The notes beneath the pieces are model-generated. The model worked only from the letters and a program-made list of their open reading frames with translations. It was not told where the DNA came from and searched no databases. Below are positions 26,150 to 38,800 of a stretch of DNA of 64,000 bases, in pieces; the stretch's first letter is position 1, and every line of letters begins with the position of its first letter. Origin of the DNA: Nautilus pompilius. Lineage: Eukaryota > Mollusca > Cephalopoda > Nautilida > Nautilidae. A program made the position numbers and the translations under genes. The stretch is from the NCBI GenBank assembly GCA_018389105.1, contig JACATO010001085.1:930001-994000 (forward strand), read 5' to 3'.

Positions 26150-28000
26150 TCACTAAATCACTAACTTTTCAGAAAACAGTAAACATAACCAACTAAGGAA
26201 ACATAATCACATCCATCCTTTGAAAATATAATGGATCACCAGAAATCCTCCAGGATCTCCTCTATCATGTTTGTTCTTTGTTGCGATAGCAAGAACTTGA
26301 GACTAGAAAAAGACTCATTCACCTGTAATTTGTATTGATGGAACAGCTGCTGTGACTTCAGTCAGTCTGTACAGTTCAGGTGGAGGGGTTCTTTGCTGAT
26401 GCCAGTATTTCAAGATGTTTTTATTTTGGCTCAGTCGAGGCTTGTGAGTAAAAAAAAATCTAGAATTGTACCAATGTTATTTTTTGACATAAGTTCATGA
26501 CAAAATGATTCTTATTTTACTGTATTCTCTTTCCTGCAGAAGAAGCTCAAGTTTGTCATCTTCCTTTCTGGTGTTCATTACCCTTCCTACCTGCTTGTTG
26601 ATGGTTAGTTGCTGCTGCTGGTCCAGCAAACAACATTTCAATGCTGATGCATAGCTTGGTAAAGTGAACTTTAGCTTTTGCATTTTTTTCTTCAGATGAC
26701 AACAGCTGGTGCCTTGGATCAAGAAAGATTTCAGCAAGAAAAGTTTTATTTTCAAGCAGAAAATTTCCTTTCATTTCATTAAGTTCAGCAGACTTTCCAA
26801 AAGTGTCGACACTTTTGAAATTTCAAGCTGACAGTTCAGCCATATGCCATAAAAGTCCACCATAGTCAGGTGTTCTGACTAGAGCTGTTTTGTTGGTTTG
26901 TAAGATGTGGCTATCTGTTTAATGGTGTTCTACTTGGCATTGACACAGCCATATCTCAGCAGAATTTCTTCAACTTGAACAAGCACTCAAGAATATCAAA
27001 ATTTGAGTGTCATCTGATGCATCAGTCTAAGATATGTCTCTAGTTTCAGTTTCTTACAATTAGCCATGCATGTCTAGTTTTTTGCAGACAAAATGAGCTT
27101 TAGCAACTGTTTGAGCAATACTTTGATCTGTAAGTACATCATCAACTGCTGGCTGAAGAGTTTGGGCTAAGCAGTGGATACTTTTTACTGCAACATCTGT
27201 ATCAAGTTCAGTCATTATTGCTTCTAACTCATGCATCTCACTTGAATCTGTTGTTTGTGACTAACCCATTTTTCCGCACCAGAATTAAGTATTTTTCTCC
27301 AGAATTAATGTTTTCCTCACTTTCCTGCTCATCATCATTCATATGTTGGTCACAATTTATCATGTTTGCATCATTATTTGTTGTTTTTCTATATATTTTC
27401 TACACATTGATATCTTAGTTTGTAAGTATTTCAAGAAGCATGTTCTTGAGATGTTTGGATGTATGTCTTTTTCTAATTTCTTTAATAACTTTGGTATGCA
27501 CTGTAATCTTAGCCATCTTTCACAAACTTGATGTTAATACCCAGGAGCAATCCAAACATGAGTCAATCTTAAAAGAAAGAAGACAGACAGCCTTTTTCAC
27601 CTCTTTGATGGACTGGTGAATGTCACTGCTGACACTTGGCACTTTCTTACTAATATAATTAGTGTTAACACAAACATTGTGATATAAACCTTCAAGAATT
27701 TGATTAAAGCCAGAATCTTCCATTGCAAGCATTTAAAAGACACACTTCATCAATTTTCACTTTCACTTGTCAGAAGACAGTCCAAAGTTTTCTGTCTTTG
27801 GGCTACATTTTATGAATGGCCATTTGGAATTGCTAAACATGTCTTTCCAATCTAAGTTGGCAGCATGCTTTCCTGCAATGCTGGCTTTGCACTCTTGGAT
27901 CTGACAATGACATGAATCCTTCCCATGAAGTTTTGACAGACAGGTTTAAGCTATTTCAGCATGCTACAACAATGAAAACTAAATGTTAAATATGAACTTG
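26150..28000 (-). mobile_element. decayed hAT transposase (ZBED-like), reverse strand
   Basis: Reading the minus strand from about 27960 down to 26150 gives, in family order: a BED-finger-like segment (CHCQIQECKASIAGKHAANL), the block EDSGFNQILEGLYHNVCVN...YISKKVPSVSSDIHQSIKE (27732-27600), CLAQTLQPAVDDVL (about 27170), FLDPRHQLLSSEEKNAKAKVH (about 26725-26660) and the dimerisation end with AVPSIQ...ILEDFLVIHYIF-like residues (about 26330-26225). These correspond to the BED zinc finger, transposase core and hAT C-terminal domain. Multiple stops and frameshifts make it a pseudogene. Target duplications and inverted repeats were not resolved. Confidence 0.8.
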
Positions 28001-28954
28001 GAGAGGCCAAAACAGACACAGTTAAAGTAATTAAATAATCTTATTATTAATCAATGTTAACTAATTATATACATATAAGTCAGTGACAAGCAGCTTAGTG
28101 CCAATGGGTAATGTGGGCTAGTCTATACAGCTAAGTAACAGCAACAATGACATTGATCTTTCAGATAGTCCTTGGTTCTCTATGGTTGAATCACATCACC
28201 CTGGGTGCAAACTGGTCTGTTATGGAGTGGAAAAAAATTCCTCCTCTTCATGTGCTGATGGTGTTTCACTCTAGATCTTCTGCTTTGCTTTTATGCCCAA
28301 AAAGTGGCATTTTGGATCTCTCCCAGTGTTCAGAATGGATCCAAACTATGGGTTTACAGACTTTTTATCTCTCTCTATCTGTCTGTGTGTGGTTGGGGGG
28401 GGGTGGAATTGGTACACACATTGATTGAAAATATTCATAGCTGACCAGCCAACCTCATAGGAGATCTTATTAATGACTCTTTTAACAAGTCCATTCCAGC
28501 CAATCTCAGGGGGTGTGAAGGTAATTAATGTCTTCTGTCCTCAGATCTATTCCATTATGTGTGTCCTGCCATAACACGAGCAGCAGTGTTGGAAGAAGCT
28601 GGCACAAGCTTTTCAGGTGAATGTGCAGGACAAACAGAAGTCATGAATGGTCATTTTTAATTTGTTTGGTTCTGCTTTTTCTCTATTGCATTATATTTTT
28701 CCACTGCGCTTTATATCTGGTTTAGAGGGCAAAAACAGTTTGAATCAGTTCACATTTTCTGTTTGGGTTCAGCCATCTCAATTCAACTCAATTGTATCTT
28801 ATGACAAAGTCCTTTTCACCATTGAATCTTCTGTGCCACGATAAACATGGATTGTTTATGCATGATATTTGTGTACCATTTGTCGCGGCACCTCCCTACC
28901 TATGTACTTATATTGTGTCTCTAGTGCTCGCAGGATTTCTCGTTGTTTGGAAAT

Positions 28955-29186
28955 GTGATGGGGTGTAGATCTGTAGTTATCTGCTAGAGGCTTGGCAGGG
29001 AAATCCCTACTAGAACTTTTCATTTTAGACATGGGAGGAAACTCACATGACCAGCTGGTGAAGAAGAGTGAGAAGAAACCATGCTTGGGAGGTGCACCAA
29101 ACTGAGCTGATCCTGATCCAAAACTGAACTCAGGCTCTCCACCTAGGGAGTCCAGTATCTAACCACTGGAATACCAGCTGCCCTGT
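28955..29186 (-). mobile_element. tRNA-derived SINE, reverse
   Basis: Mirror-image copy: tail GATGGGGTGTAG, then AAATCCCTACTAGAACTTTT, GGTGAAGAAGAGTGAGAAG, GTGCACCAAACTGAGCTGAT and the reversed tRNA head ending CCAGTATCTAACCACTGGAA / ACCAGCTGCCCTGTAT. It is one of the best preserved heads in the window. Confidence 0.8.
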
Positions 29187-30483
29187 ATGGCGTTACAAAG
29201 CTTATATTGTCATTTGGATATATTCTCAAATAGTTTGGTTCATATATAACAATGCATTGACTATTGTTGATTGTAGGAAGACCCAATAATTCTCCCTCCA
29301 TTAACTTTCAAATTTTAATAAATTTCATTAAATGCTCAGGTGACATTTAAAACCAACACACTATTTATGTCATCTTTGTAGCATGGACAGTTTAATGTTT
29401 TTAATAAACCTGTCTCTTTACTGCAAAATTCTCAACAAATTTTCTTTAGTGAATTGTTTATATTGAGTTGGTATCAACCATTTGCCAGGTAGAGATGTTT
29501 TGTGCCAAGCCATTGCAAACTAGCATTAATCTTTACTATAGGAATCTTTTCCATTATCTCCCAATGTACACTCTAGTATTTAATTTTTTTCCATCTGGTA
29601 GAAAAAAATTTCTAAACTGCAATCCAGAGTTGACAAGTCTACTGATTCCTTTTGAGTATTCATGACAGGAAAGGCTAAACCATTTTATATAAAACAAAAT
29701 GTTTCATTTACATAAAAAACAGAATATTATTATACATAGAGAATATCATAAATTGTACTCCATAAAAATGATTTCTATATTAGATAAACAAAGGATATTT
29801 ATGAATATTTAATTTAAAATGTGTTTTATATCCATGGAATGGAATGGTAAGTACTCCTGAGTTTAGTTTTATGTCAGTTAGATTAGAATATCCAGAGTTT
29901 GATGATGTGTAGTAATAGTCATTTTATCAACTAGTCACTATGTCTTTCCTTAATTTACTGCTTCCTTGAAATTATATAATTATTGAGCATTTTCTTAGAA
30001 TCATAGATTATCTAGCAGATTTTTTATGCTGGGACACCTGTTCAGGTTAATTATACTTCAGAGCTTGGCACACTATAAAACTTCAACTCTGCCAATGCAT
30101 TCTGTTTTCACCTGGAAAGTTGGATTACTTCCACCACATTCCAAATAGAAGGGAACTGATATGTACTATTGATAACCAGCAAAGTATGTAAAAAGGTTGT
30201 CTAGCTTCAATGTTAAAAATGGTAGCTTGGGTCGATTCACACAATGGGAAGAAACTGGATCCAACTGGAGCCTTTTAGTTAGAAGCAGTCTAAGCTAGAT
30301 TTGTTTTGTGTCTGTAAGATGGAAATGCAAAAAAATGAATAAAGTTTTTTGAAAGTAGCTTTGTTATGAAGAAATCTAACTTATTTTGAATAATAAAAAG
30401 TGGTTTAGGTGAAAAAAACAGTAAAGGGAAGAGGAAGACGCAGTAAGGAGAGCAACATTCTAGTATTTGTTTACCTGTATGTC

Positions 30484-30520
30484 GTCTCTCTCTCTCTCTA
30501 TAAATATATATATATATATG
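30484..30520. repeat. (CT)n then (TA)n
   Basis: A CT run to about 30498 followed by a TA run. Confidence 0.85.
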
Positions 30521-31080
30521 GGTGTTGCCATTTTTGTGATTTGTTGAGGAATCTGCAAGAATGATGAAAACCCAAGTGTTTAGAGACCAGATAAATTCAA
30601 TGATTCTCTTTAGTATATCAAGCTGCTTGAAAGTAAAATCATCTATTTATTCTTTTTCATTTCTTCTTTAAAGTAAACAAAACTAAAGACCATTTTGTTC
30701 ATATTTAATAAAAGGTCAATTTCTAGTCCACATAAAAATATTTCTGCTTCATGGAAACTTTTAAAAATTTTTTCTTCATAAAAAAAAAGGAAATGAATAT
30801 TTATATTTAATGATATTTTACTTATAGTTTGTTTTGAAAATTTGCATAATCTACAATTATTTATGATTGTTTACAATTTTAAAACAAAACATAGTTGCTA
30901 TTACCACATACATATTTCCATTCCAAAAAAGAGAGAAGTAAATAGAATAAAAATTTAAAAATTAATTGAAAAACAAAAAGATTTTTTTGCATATTATGAA
31001 GTTTTCTTTATTGATATAACAATGAAAGATTTTTTTAGATGTTCCCAGTTTTGTAATGCTAAGCCTAATATCTAGTTTAT

Positions 31081-31232
31081 TTGTGTGTATGTGCATGTGT
31101 ACATGTTTGTGCACATGTTTATATGTGTTTGTGTGTGTGTGTATGTGTACATGTTTGTGCATGTGTTTATATATGTATGTGTGTGTATATATATATGCGT
31201 GTATCTGCATGTGTGTGTATGTGTGGATGCAA
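31081..31232. repeat. (TG)n-rich degenerate minisatellite
   Basis: About 150 bp of alternating purine/pyrimidine built from TGTGTATG, TGTACATG and TTTGTGCA words. A unit of roughly 60 bp (TGTGTACATGTTTGTGCA then TGTTTATATGTGT) occurs twice, at about 31096 and 31145. Apparent ORFs on both strands are by-products of the repeat. Confidence 0.85.
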
Positions 31233-34200
31233 GGTTTGCATTCATGTGAATTTTGGGACCAGCAATAAAAAATACAAATCATGAAATCTGGGAAAGTAAT
31301 CAAAGAAACTATTTTGTCTACACTGTTTCACACCATTAATTGCTTGCACTTAATGTGATTGCTGCATGTGATGCTAATGAAAGCAGTAACCTTTATTGCA
31401 CTAGCTGCACATAGAAAACAAAAAAATAAATGCTTAACTGGATAATATAATACTTTTATTGGTAGTCACGTTGTTTTATTTTAGCTACTATCCAGTGATT
31501 ATGCCAAATTTACAAAAGTACAGAATGCAAGAAATTTAGAAATAGATTTCCTTGGTTGCTAGCTGCATCTCTTGTGTAAACGGAAAAGACCAGTGTAAAT
31601 CTCTGAAAAATAAATACAAGTCACATGAGTGTAATAATGAGCTAAGTTGAATAGAGTGTGGGGCATTACTCAGGTAATGTTGTATGCCATCTGGAATATA
31701 AGCCCAGGCAACCAGTATTTCTCCCTTTGGTAAAAATGGTTAATGGGCTTATATTTTAACTAAGCTGTATTTTTTGTAAGCAAAACAAAAGTCATAATTA
31801 TTTAACAAGTGCAGAATTTGTGGTCACATATCCTCCCCATTGCTGTGTTAAATGTTATATGTAAAGGGGAGAATTTTTTCAACTTATTTAAAAACATAAA
31901 AAGGAGAGTATTCTAGTATTTGCTATCATACTTAAAATTCTAGCTTTTAATCCAGTATTATTATAATGAGTACGCTCTTAGTAACTAATGACTATAGACA
32001 AGCAAAATTTGTTTAATTTCACCATGAATTTTTAAAATTGTTTTCACTGATTTGTGTATCACTGATGATAAGTAAATTAAAAATTTTAAAAAATGTGGCT
32101 TATTCTTAATATCATTATCATTCAAAAATCTGATGTAAAGGTATTACATTCATGCTGTTTTTTTAAAATGTTTGACCAGTACATAGTACTGTGGGCATTT
32201 CAAACATGATCCTTGTACAATACAAAACACGCAAGTATAGCTCCATGAAGAAACTGCTGTAAGTCACCACATATCATACATGGTTTTTAGAAATATACAC
32301 CACATGATTACAATTTTGTGAAAATTTTTTAAAATTTTTTTGTAAATAATTTATTTTGTGTTTGTACTGTGAAATGAGTGTGAAACAGAAAGGTTTTCTA
32401 CTGTAATTTTTAAAAGGAGTTGGGGCTATACTTTATAATCATAATTTCTTTGACTGTTGCTGAAAGTGGATGGATGGGGTTATAAGCTCAAGGATACAGT
32501 ATGCTGTATGTACTGTTCATGATTAGAAACTGACCATCATCCATGGCCCCATGTGGTCCTTGTTCGCTGCTGAAAGATTGGTAACTTAAGACATGCTCCA
32601 TAGTCTTTTTAAAAAATGTTTTTGATTTTTTGCTAAAGCCCATGGAAAAATAATATTTTTTATCTAAAGTTAACTGTTAAATGCCAGACACAATGCACAT
32701 CCACTACTATTATGTAAGCATTCTCAATATTGGATGGTAAACAATGAAGTTTAAAATAAAGAAAGTAGAAAAAATTATAAGTTTTAAAACCATTGAACTT
32801 TCACTTGTAAGTGTTATCAAGGAAAACAAAAAAATAGCGAATAGATCTTTTTTTTTTTAAATTAGCAGGTAAATAAGTAATGGAATAACTTGGATACATT
32901 ACCTCAGAGGATTACAAAAGCAATGGCCAGAGCACATCTTTTACACTAAAAAGAAGAAAATGGTACATGAATTTTTAGATTTATTTTAATAGTTTAATCC
33001 ATCTAAATGTTCTCACAAGGTCTTTTCAAGAATTTGCCAGTTTTTCATGAGTGTTGTGTTTGCAGCACATTTGTTGGTATTTTGGGACTTTACAGGGGTT
33101 CTCACAATTTTTAGTGTAATTTAGGACATTTATATTGTATTAAATGGTACATTTTGATTGCATCTCTGTATTTAGGATATATAGTATTTATCTTTATTTT
33201 GGCCAGTTGTACTCTATTTCTGTGGTGTCTTTTTAGAGGATTTTCAAAGTTCTTCAACATTTTTAGGTGGATTATATAGATGTTTGAGGTTTCCCTTTTC
33301 TCTTCCCAAGTTTCTATATCTCAGACACTTTAGCCAATAATGTTACAGTCTTCAAGAATAGGAAATTTTCAATAATTTCTAAATTATTTGTTTTTGATTT
33401 AAAATTAAATGTATTTTATAGTTTTTTTCTTTTTCATCCTTGATGCTAACAATTCTTACTTTTGTTTTTGTTAAGTTTTTAGGGGTGAAGGAGGGAAACA
33501 ATTGCATTAAACAAGTTATCATTGGCTATCTGTTAAATCATTATTAGTTTCATTTTAAAATTGAATTATTTTCCAAGTATACACACATACAGAGTCAACA
33601 GGTGAAGGAAGCAGAAGGTAACCATCAAGCATTGTTTATCAGGGACCAATGATAACAGGATAGTGTTGATTTTGGAAAGGGGGGGGACTTTGGTGTATAT
33701 GTAGTTGTCACTCCCTGTATACACAAATAAGAATATTTTAGCAGACTGATACTTCAGTGACTTAAACTTGCTGTTATAGTTACCAAGTTGGGCACAAAAG
33801 CAATTTCTCCATATTAAAGAGATGGAGCATTCACTGACTCACTAGGAGCTGGGTAAGGCCAACCTGAAATACATAAAGTAGGCATATGAATGTTTAACTG
33901 ATTGGCACAAAAGAATGCTCACAACATTAACCATTTATTTGTTTTTTTTAAAATTAAAAAAATTCTCTATCAAGGCATAGAAGAAAAGAAAGAAAATATA
34001 ATTTTTGGAAGAGAGATGTACAGATAAAAAGAGACAGATAGATAGATAAAGATGGGTGAGGCAGGGAGAATAATCTGGAAAAAAATCTTATTTGTAGAGA
34101 GATTACTGTGTGGGAGTGAAGTTTTATAATGTAATCATTTTGTAGAAATCCGAAGCTGATTGAACCAGGCAGACTATGGCAGTTATAATGGAAAGAGAAT

Positions 34201-36075
34201 GAATGGAGAAGATGGATTAATATTGATAGCCTGGCCATTGGGGATTTGGTAATGGGTTGGAAATAGAAGATGAGGCCTCCTTAATTGGCTTTGGTGAGCT
34301 ATTATTATGTAATAAAATTATTATCAAATTATTAAAAAAAGAATTGTGCAACTTCAGTAGCCTGAAAATATGTTTATGTAAAAGTAAAATAGCAGCAAGA
34401 AATATCTTTGTTGTTGACATTGTAGCTTTGAACTTTGTATGGAAATAAAGGAGTGGGAGGCAGATGTTATTTTACTTTATAGAAAATCATCATTATCTCA
34501 CTAGGCTGCATCATCATTTATCTCAGTAAAGCCATATGATGGGTAAAAACCAGATCCATTTACCTCTTTTTCATGAATTTGGTTTTGGTTTTATTTTTCT
34601 CATGAAATATAATTTCTTTAGTTAAATGATTAAAACTTTATTTGATTTAAGTTTACTCCGAATTTCTTACTGAATATGCTTTAATGATGTTCAGAATCAT
34701 TACCCCTCTATATACCACAGTAGTGTTGAACTGACTTTATATTTAGTCAAAACACCTGAGGTTTGAACGATATAGAGATTTTTCTTTACAAAGAGTTATA
34801 TTAATGAAGAAGTTACTCTATGTCATACATAGCTTCTATGGCTCAACCTGGGTGTTCTGAGTAATATAGATTTGAATGGGAATGGGGTGCAGATGCCTTC
34901 CAGATTGTATACAGAGGGTTAACAGTGTAGTGCCCATAATTTTTATAGTAAAACACTGACTAAAGAATACTGGTGTAAATAATACATAATTATATGCCAT
35001 GCAACCTTAAACAAAATACTGTATTTAAAAATTTTTTTTCATGTTCTGAAGGTGATAGTTGGAGAAATGGTGATGAAAAAAATTTTTTTCTGTTTTTTTT
35101 TCAACTAGGGCAAAATTGTCCAAAAAATCTGGAATAGGTTTAAACCAGCTTGCATGTGACCATTTACTGGTTTTCTAGTGAATGCGTACCTAGAGGACTT
35201 CCTAACATCCTTCCCATAAAGTTATCATATTGTGATAGCCATGTCTGGTTACTTACTTTCTGTACTTAAGAAATGTTGTGCTTATGCAATAATAAGCACT
35301 AGAGCTTCCAGATAGCACATCTGTCTCTGAATCATTGCTCTTGATGGAGAATGTGATTATATGGTAAATGCTGTGGAGACTGCTGCATAAACAGCATGGT
35401 GATTCTACCTGCTGTAGGCAGGGTTTGGGTTATATAGAAAATAAGCAGTCTCTGAGTGCTGGTTCAGTTCTACACTGGCATTTGTTAGTAAGTGAAAGAT
35501 GAATAGTTGCAAGGCTATCATTTTACTTTGATGAATGCTGTTAATTACTTTTTATTATTCTTAAATTTGATAAGATTTTTGTGGAGCTAATCTTTCTGAT
35601 TAGTGGCATATTTACATAAATTGACATATTTCAGACACCACTGCTGCATTTGATTTTGATTTTTGTTTCTTTTATTTTCAAAATTTTATTTGACTTAAAT
35701 CCTAAAAGTTACAAGTACTGATTTTGATTTCTCTTTTCTGCTTTTAAACTGAATAGTAACTATGACTTGCACTTTTAATAATATATTTGTTGTAAAAGTA
35801 TTTTTGTCATGTATCTATTTCAAGCCTCTCCATCTTTACCTAGACAGAATTATTGTAGAAATTTTTGTTTGTCTTTCTAAAATATGTCAGATTTTATGAG
35901 GAAACTAATGCAAGATATTTATGTGATTATTAAAAATTTTCTTGCAAGTTCTTGCCCATCTGCTCCTCAAAATAGCCCTTACCAATTTAGTAAGATATTT
36001 TAATAATTTCTTTTATTGTTAGTATATAATTTTAAATACATTTAGATTTTATAAATTTTATTTATTTATTCTTTG

Positions 36076-36288
36076 CAACTACCCAACAAACATGCCTGTA
36101 TTAGGCCAATGCTGGCAATATACTGTTTTTTGTACTGGCACTGTTGGCCCGTTACACAGATCATTGGGCCAATGCAGGGCCAATACCGGTCAGCCTACCG
36201 TTACGACGTGAGCTTTCCACAAACTATATTAGCGGCCAGCATTGGGCCAATATTGGCCCAATGCTGGCATGTTAATTGGGTAGTTCCA
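36076..36288. mobile_element. fold-back MITE (about 213 bp)
   Basis: The unit starts AACTACCCAAC and ends TTGGGTAGTT, an inverted repeat. Inside, GGCCAATGCTGGC on the left mirrors GCCAGCATTGGGCC on the right, with further GGCCAATATTGGCC palindromes. The CpG-containing middle has no coding potential. A short non-autonomous DNA transposon is the simplest reading; target duplication is not clear. Confidence 0.7.
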
Positions 36289-38675
36289 TAAGATTTCTAG
36301 CACAGCTGCATTGATGAAATACATAAACTTGCTACTGTATGTGTGTGAATGGATTAAGTTCACAACCAGAGTTATTGTACTGTATGATTTGTAAGATAAT
36401 AGATTGAGAAGTATTTTGGAACCAGAAAATAAGTACCGACTGTATGGTCACTGATAAGATAAGTGAAGATAAAATCAGTGTTCTGGAATTTTTCCAGGCA
36501 CTTCATTTCTTTCTCAGTAAAATCTTATTAAACTGTAAGAGAATTAGTGACAAACTAGTGGTTAAAATAGCAAAATATTGAGTTATCAGGAATGTAAGTA
36601 TAATCACTGCAGATCTTGCATGATACTAATGCTTTCTAGCAACACCTAGTAAGAGTTGCATTATCAAGGGAAGCAACTATTGTGTGTGAACTGCATAAAA
36701 CAATAAAAATTTAAATGGTGCAAAAGCACTTTACTTATTCTCAGAATCACTTCAAATGCTTGTCATTTATCACATTTCAGAATTATTAGAAAGAAAACGA
36801 ACTGGAACCAGTTGTTGTCTCATCTAGGAAGTGGTGACAGTTTCCTTTGAAATAAAACAAAAGTTTATTTATTGACATAACTGGCACCGTATTATGCATG
36901 TATCTCCAGCCATCCATCAAACCCAATTTTTCTTTTAATATCAAAACACCCAACAAAATGTCCACTCAAAGTTAACATAAGAAGAAAGCATTCAAAATGG
37001 AAACTATCGAGAAAATGCAAAGTCCACCAGTTTAATTAAGTTTTGTTGTATTACGGAGAAAGGCAGCCACCATAGCTTGCTTCTCCACCCAAACAGAAAA
37101 AAGAAATTGCTATGCAGCAGCCATCACTAAAATTACAAAAGAAAAGATAAAACTGTAATTCACTTCACTTCTGAGACTGTCAGTCACTTTTACCAAAACA
37201 ACACGAAGCAGGTGATGTGGAAATATTCTTTTTTAAGTGGAATAAGGTTTTTGTTCAGATGATTAATAAATGTAAATACAAAAATAATAAAATAATAATC
37301 CATCAGGGTCATTTGCTCCCATGTTCATGAACTGATAACCTGAATGTGAATACTGTAGTAAATGTCTGTAACTTAGGGTACTTGAGAAGCTACATGCATG
37401 CTTAGTATGAGAGATTTCATTTCTCTATGTGAAAATAAGTAACTTGTTGAAGGATTAGTGATTTTCTTTTTCTTTTTTTAAGTTCATGCTACTGTGCTGA
37501 GACAGATATTCAAGATGAATCTTTTGTTTGTTTGCGAATGCTTAAACTTTGTTATTTTTCTCTCTATAGATGTGGGCAGGGCGAAATGCTTGGGAATTCA
37601 TTGAATTCTTTCAGTACAGTGTGGTAACAAGTTAGTGGTTTTCAAAGTAATGAGCAAGCCGAAGATGTTTGTGTATGAACAGCTTTGGTTGGTCATTAGA
37701 CTGCTGCGTGGCTGCTATTGCTGAAGAAAACAGTAGTGATGGCTTTAGCATGATATGCAACCATTACTCTATGTAAAATTAGGGATAAACTAAAATTTAT
37801 GACACATTGTAATGATTATACTGGAAGCAATACTTAATTGCTCTAAAGATTTGTTTGTTTTTTGTCGCAAGTCCTTAATTACTTCCTTATAAGATATCCC
37901 AGTTTTTGTGATTCTTTTGTCTATTTATATTCAACACACTTTCTGAGCAAATTATCACATTAATAGTAATAAGTAATAAAATCTGAAAAATGTTTTCTCT
38001 GTGTGATAAACATGAATTTATACAAAATTGTTACTATCTGCATGCTTGATGGTTTTGTTTTTTTAATTGTTTCTGAACTAAGCAAATTTCAAAAACATAC
38101 ATTAGCTATGGACTCCTAGAATTTAGCAAATTCTTTTATCTTTTCAAAAGCTTTCTCAACCCAAGGGAAGTCAGGTGTAGAGGATTCATAAAAATCACAA
38201 AGGCTTCCTGCCTCCTTGTAACCACTAATTTACATTAACTAAACTATTTTACTATCTGGAAAAACTGAATTTCCAAAGAATTCCTTGCATGAAGAATAAT
38301 GAAAGATTATGTTTTTTTAGCTTAAAATAAAAGATATTGCTTTTAGAAAAACAAAAACAAAAAATGAACAAACTATTATGTGGGTTGAGTTTAAGGTTTT
38401 TCTGAAGGAGATATTAACTTTATGACTTTAACCTTAGTAACTGGAGGTTTCTGAGAAAGTTAGGGAAAAAAGGAATTTCAGTCTGAAAAGTTCTTAACAG
38501 ATCAGATGGAGAATTGCATAGACTTCTGGTTTATCAGATTAAAAAGGCTGATATGTGTATGCCCGTGTAGGGTGTTATTTTTACTCACTAAATTTGAAGT
38601 GATAGCTATTAATAATCTTTAAAGATACTAGTCTATCATAATATTAAATTTTTTTTGGATAAAATCTCATACAGA

Positions 38676-38800
38676 GCTCTGCTGAGTTACACAGGGGGTA
38701 TGTTTCCTAGAAAACAGCATGCAATTCAAATTCATGTATTTCAAACTTATTATTACACAGTAAACAGGGGGTTTATATTCTATACTGTTAGATAATTTGA
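38676..38800. mobile_element. possible decayed Tigger-like end
   Basis: GGGGGTATGTTTCCTAGAAA and the following AATTC...ATTTCAAAC look like CpG-decayed versions of Tigger ends (compare GGGGGTTACATTCCTAGAGC inside the element at 10854-11449, read from its right end). The partner end was not located, although the stretch up to about 39640 could belong to the same element. Confidence 0.4.

Noticed and set aside
31056..31303. Overlapping Cys/Val-rich and His/Thr-rich frames on both strands
   Set aside because: They are translations of a TG-rich simple repeat.
36073..36291. 72-codon frame
   Set aside because: Lies wholly within the fold-back MITE and reflects its palindromes, not a gene.
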